A DNA stretch of 42,385 bases, from positions 1 through 42,385 of the IMG/VR virus record IMGVR_UViG_3300018465_000007. One strand, 5' to 3'. A model generated the notes under the pieces. The model did not search any database, was not told the DNA's origin, and saw only the letters and a program-made list of their open reading frames with translations. Positions 41,299 through 42,385 of this stretch are shown in pieces; position 1 is the stretch's first letter, and each line of letters opens with the position of its first letter. The stretch comes from a virus. The translations under genes were made by a program, and so were the position numbers.

Positions 41299-42385
41299 TG
41301 GCAACGACTACTTGGAACGTCTCTAAGGACTCACGTATCGCGGATAACGGCGGAACATCGCTCGGAGCAGGAGCGTCGGACTTCAACCCGACCGGACTGT
41401 ACTCGGGCTTCAAGTACCGCACCCTCTTGGGCTTCTCGTACTCGTTCTCCGGAATGGTGTCGATTACATCTGCTGTCCTGTGGATGCGCTCGTCTACACA
41501 GAACTACGTTGCCTTCGGCTCCGACCCTGATGTTACCGTTCGTCGCCTTTCTTCCTCTTGGTCGGAAGGCACGAGCGTCAGCATGTCTGGCTCCAACGCA
41601 GTTGACTGGGACAACCAGCCGGGTGTCACTGGCTCAACCGCAACTGGCGACATGACGACATCCGAGTTGACGTGGGACAGCATCGACATCACAACCCTCA
41701 TCCAAGAGGCGTTTGCCGCTGGCGTATTCTACGGCCTGCGCTGCTACGCCCCGGATGAAGGGTCCGCTGCTGACGTTTGGGAGATGTGCTCTCGTGAGTA
41801 CAGCACTTCCAGCGACCCATACATTGTTGTCACGTACACGACCAACACCGCTCCTAACGCCCCGACGAGCCTGTCCCCTACAGCCGATGCTGTTGTCACG
41901 GGCTTGACCCCCACATTTGTCGGAACGTTCTCCGACCCTGACGCTGGCGACCTCATGGCCAACGCACAGGTCATCGTGTACGAGGACGACGGCGTTACCG
42001 TCAAGTGGGACTCTGGTTCCTTTGCGGCAACCGGTGCGTCCTTCTCGAAGGTCTATGCCGGTGCGGCCCTGACTGGAAACACCTTCTACAAGTGGAAGGG
42101 TCGTACCGCTGACGATGACGGTGCGTGGGGTGCCTACTCCGCGTTGCAGAGGTTCAAGGTCAACTCGACCCCGAACGCTCCAAGCATCAGCCTGTCTGAG
42201 TCACCGACAACCGATGTCAAGACGCTGACGCCTACGTTCAACATGACCCACTCTGACCCGGACGTTTCAGACTCGCAGATGACAGGGTACACCCTCATCC
42301 TCGAAACTTCTGGCGGCTCGGCTGTGTGGAACTGGGGAGACGTGACCGTAAGCGCTACAGTTTCCAAGGCTGTGCTCTACTCTCG
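41298..42385 (+). CDS. Tail protein with DNRLRE-like and Ig/FN3-like domains, 3' end outside window
   Basis: At least 362 residues; ATG overlaps the tape-measure stop (TAATG). Residues 1-175 are a beta-rich domain with A-D-N-G-G-T-S-L-G-A-G and a closing D-P-Y-I-V-V-T-Y-T, as in DNRLRE-type surface domains. From about 180 two similar repeats start N-T-A-P-N-A-P and N-S-T-P-N-A-P, each with L-T-P-T-F and S-D-P-D, typical of fibronectin/Ig-like repeats in distal tail or fibre proteins. It probably contacts the host surface. Confidence 0.75.
   Translation, partial: MATTTWNVSKDSRIADNGGTSLGAGASDFNPTGLYSGFKYRTLLGFSYSFSGMVSITSAVLWMRSSTQNYVAFGSDPDVTVRRLSSSWSEGTSVSMSGSNAVDWDNQPGVTGSTATGDMTTSELTWDSIDITTLIQEAFAAGVFYGLRCYAPDEGSAADVWEMCSREYSTSSDPYIVVTYTTNTAPNAPTSLSPTADAVVTGLTPTFVGTFSDPDAGDLMANAQVIVYEDDGVTVKWDSGSFAATGASFSKVYAGAALTGNTFYKWKGRTADDDGAWGAYSALQRFKVNSTPNAPSISLSESPTTDVKTLTPTFNMTHSDPDVSDSQMTGYTLILETSGGSAVWNWGDVTVSATVSKAVLYS

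Overview
This window is part of a double-stranded DNA tailed phage genome: HK97-type capsid, long tape-measure protein and a tyrosine integrase, so siphovirus-like and probably temperate. The host is probably an actinobacterium. The pointers are high GC, lysine encoded almost only by AAG, TTGACA / TAnnnT promoters, a class II ribonucleotide reductase, ThyX, and many small zinc-ribbon genes with GTG or TTG starts. I cannot name the genus.

Layout. (1) Positions 1-14246 are a tightly packed leftward (minus-strand) early/middle region, with many 1-8 base start/stop overlaps. It holds a PD-(D/E)XK nuclease, a SLOG-fold protein, a dual-specificity phosphatase, a tyrosine integrase, a lipoprotein, an endonuclease VII, a SWIM zinc-finger protein, a class II glutamine amidotransferase next to an amidoligase, and many small Cys-rich proteins. 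(2) Positions 14247-16800 are a control region with one minimal kinase-like gene. It carries 12 copies of an 18-bp palindrome (TTAGAACATAYGTTCTAA), nine copies of a CCCTGCCCG repeat and promoters facing both ways. (3) Positions 16801-22771 are rightward genes for nucleotide metabolism (nrdJ, thioredoxin-like, thyX) and for the cell surface or membrane. (4) Positions 22824-26233 hold 35 tRNA genes covering all 20 amino acids plus an initiator tRNA. A phage-encoded RNase P RNA with its own promoter lies inside the array. Two further structured non-coding stretches lie in and just after the array. (5) Positions 26674-42385 are the rightward virion cassette: small and large terminase, portal, protease/scaffold, major capsid protein, an embedded GT-B glycosyltransferase, head-tail connectors, major tail protein, frameshifted tail-assembly chaperones, tape measure, and a tail protein cut by the window edge.

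How it fits together. The tRNA array, the RNase P RNA and the two structured RNAs look like a largely self-contained RNA-supply module: the phage brings tRNAs for every amino acid plus the catalytic RNA that matures their 5' ends. The three tRNA-Leu genes have lost the long variable arm, and three other tRNAs carry tandem U-U mismatches in the acceptor stem. NrdJ, a thioredoxin and ThyX supply deoxynucleotides. Several promoters carry their own inverted repeat across the -35, spacer or -10, which suggests separately controlled transcription units. Functions marked as inference rest on motifs read by eye; no database search was possible.
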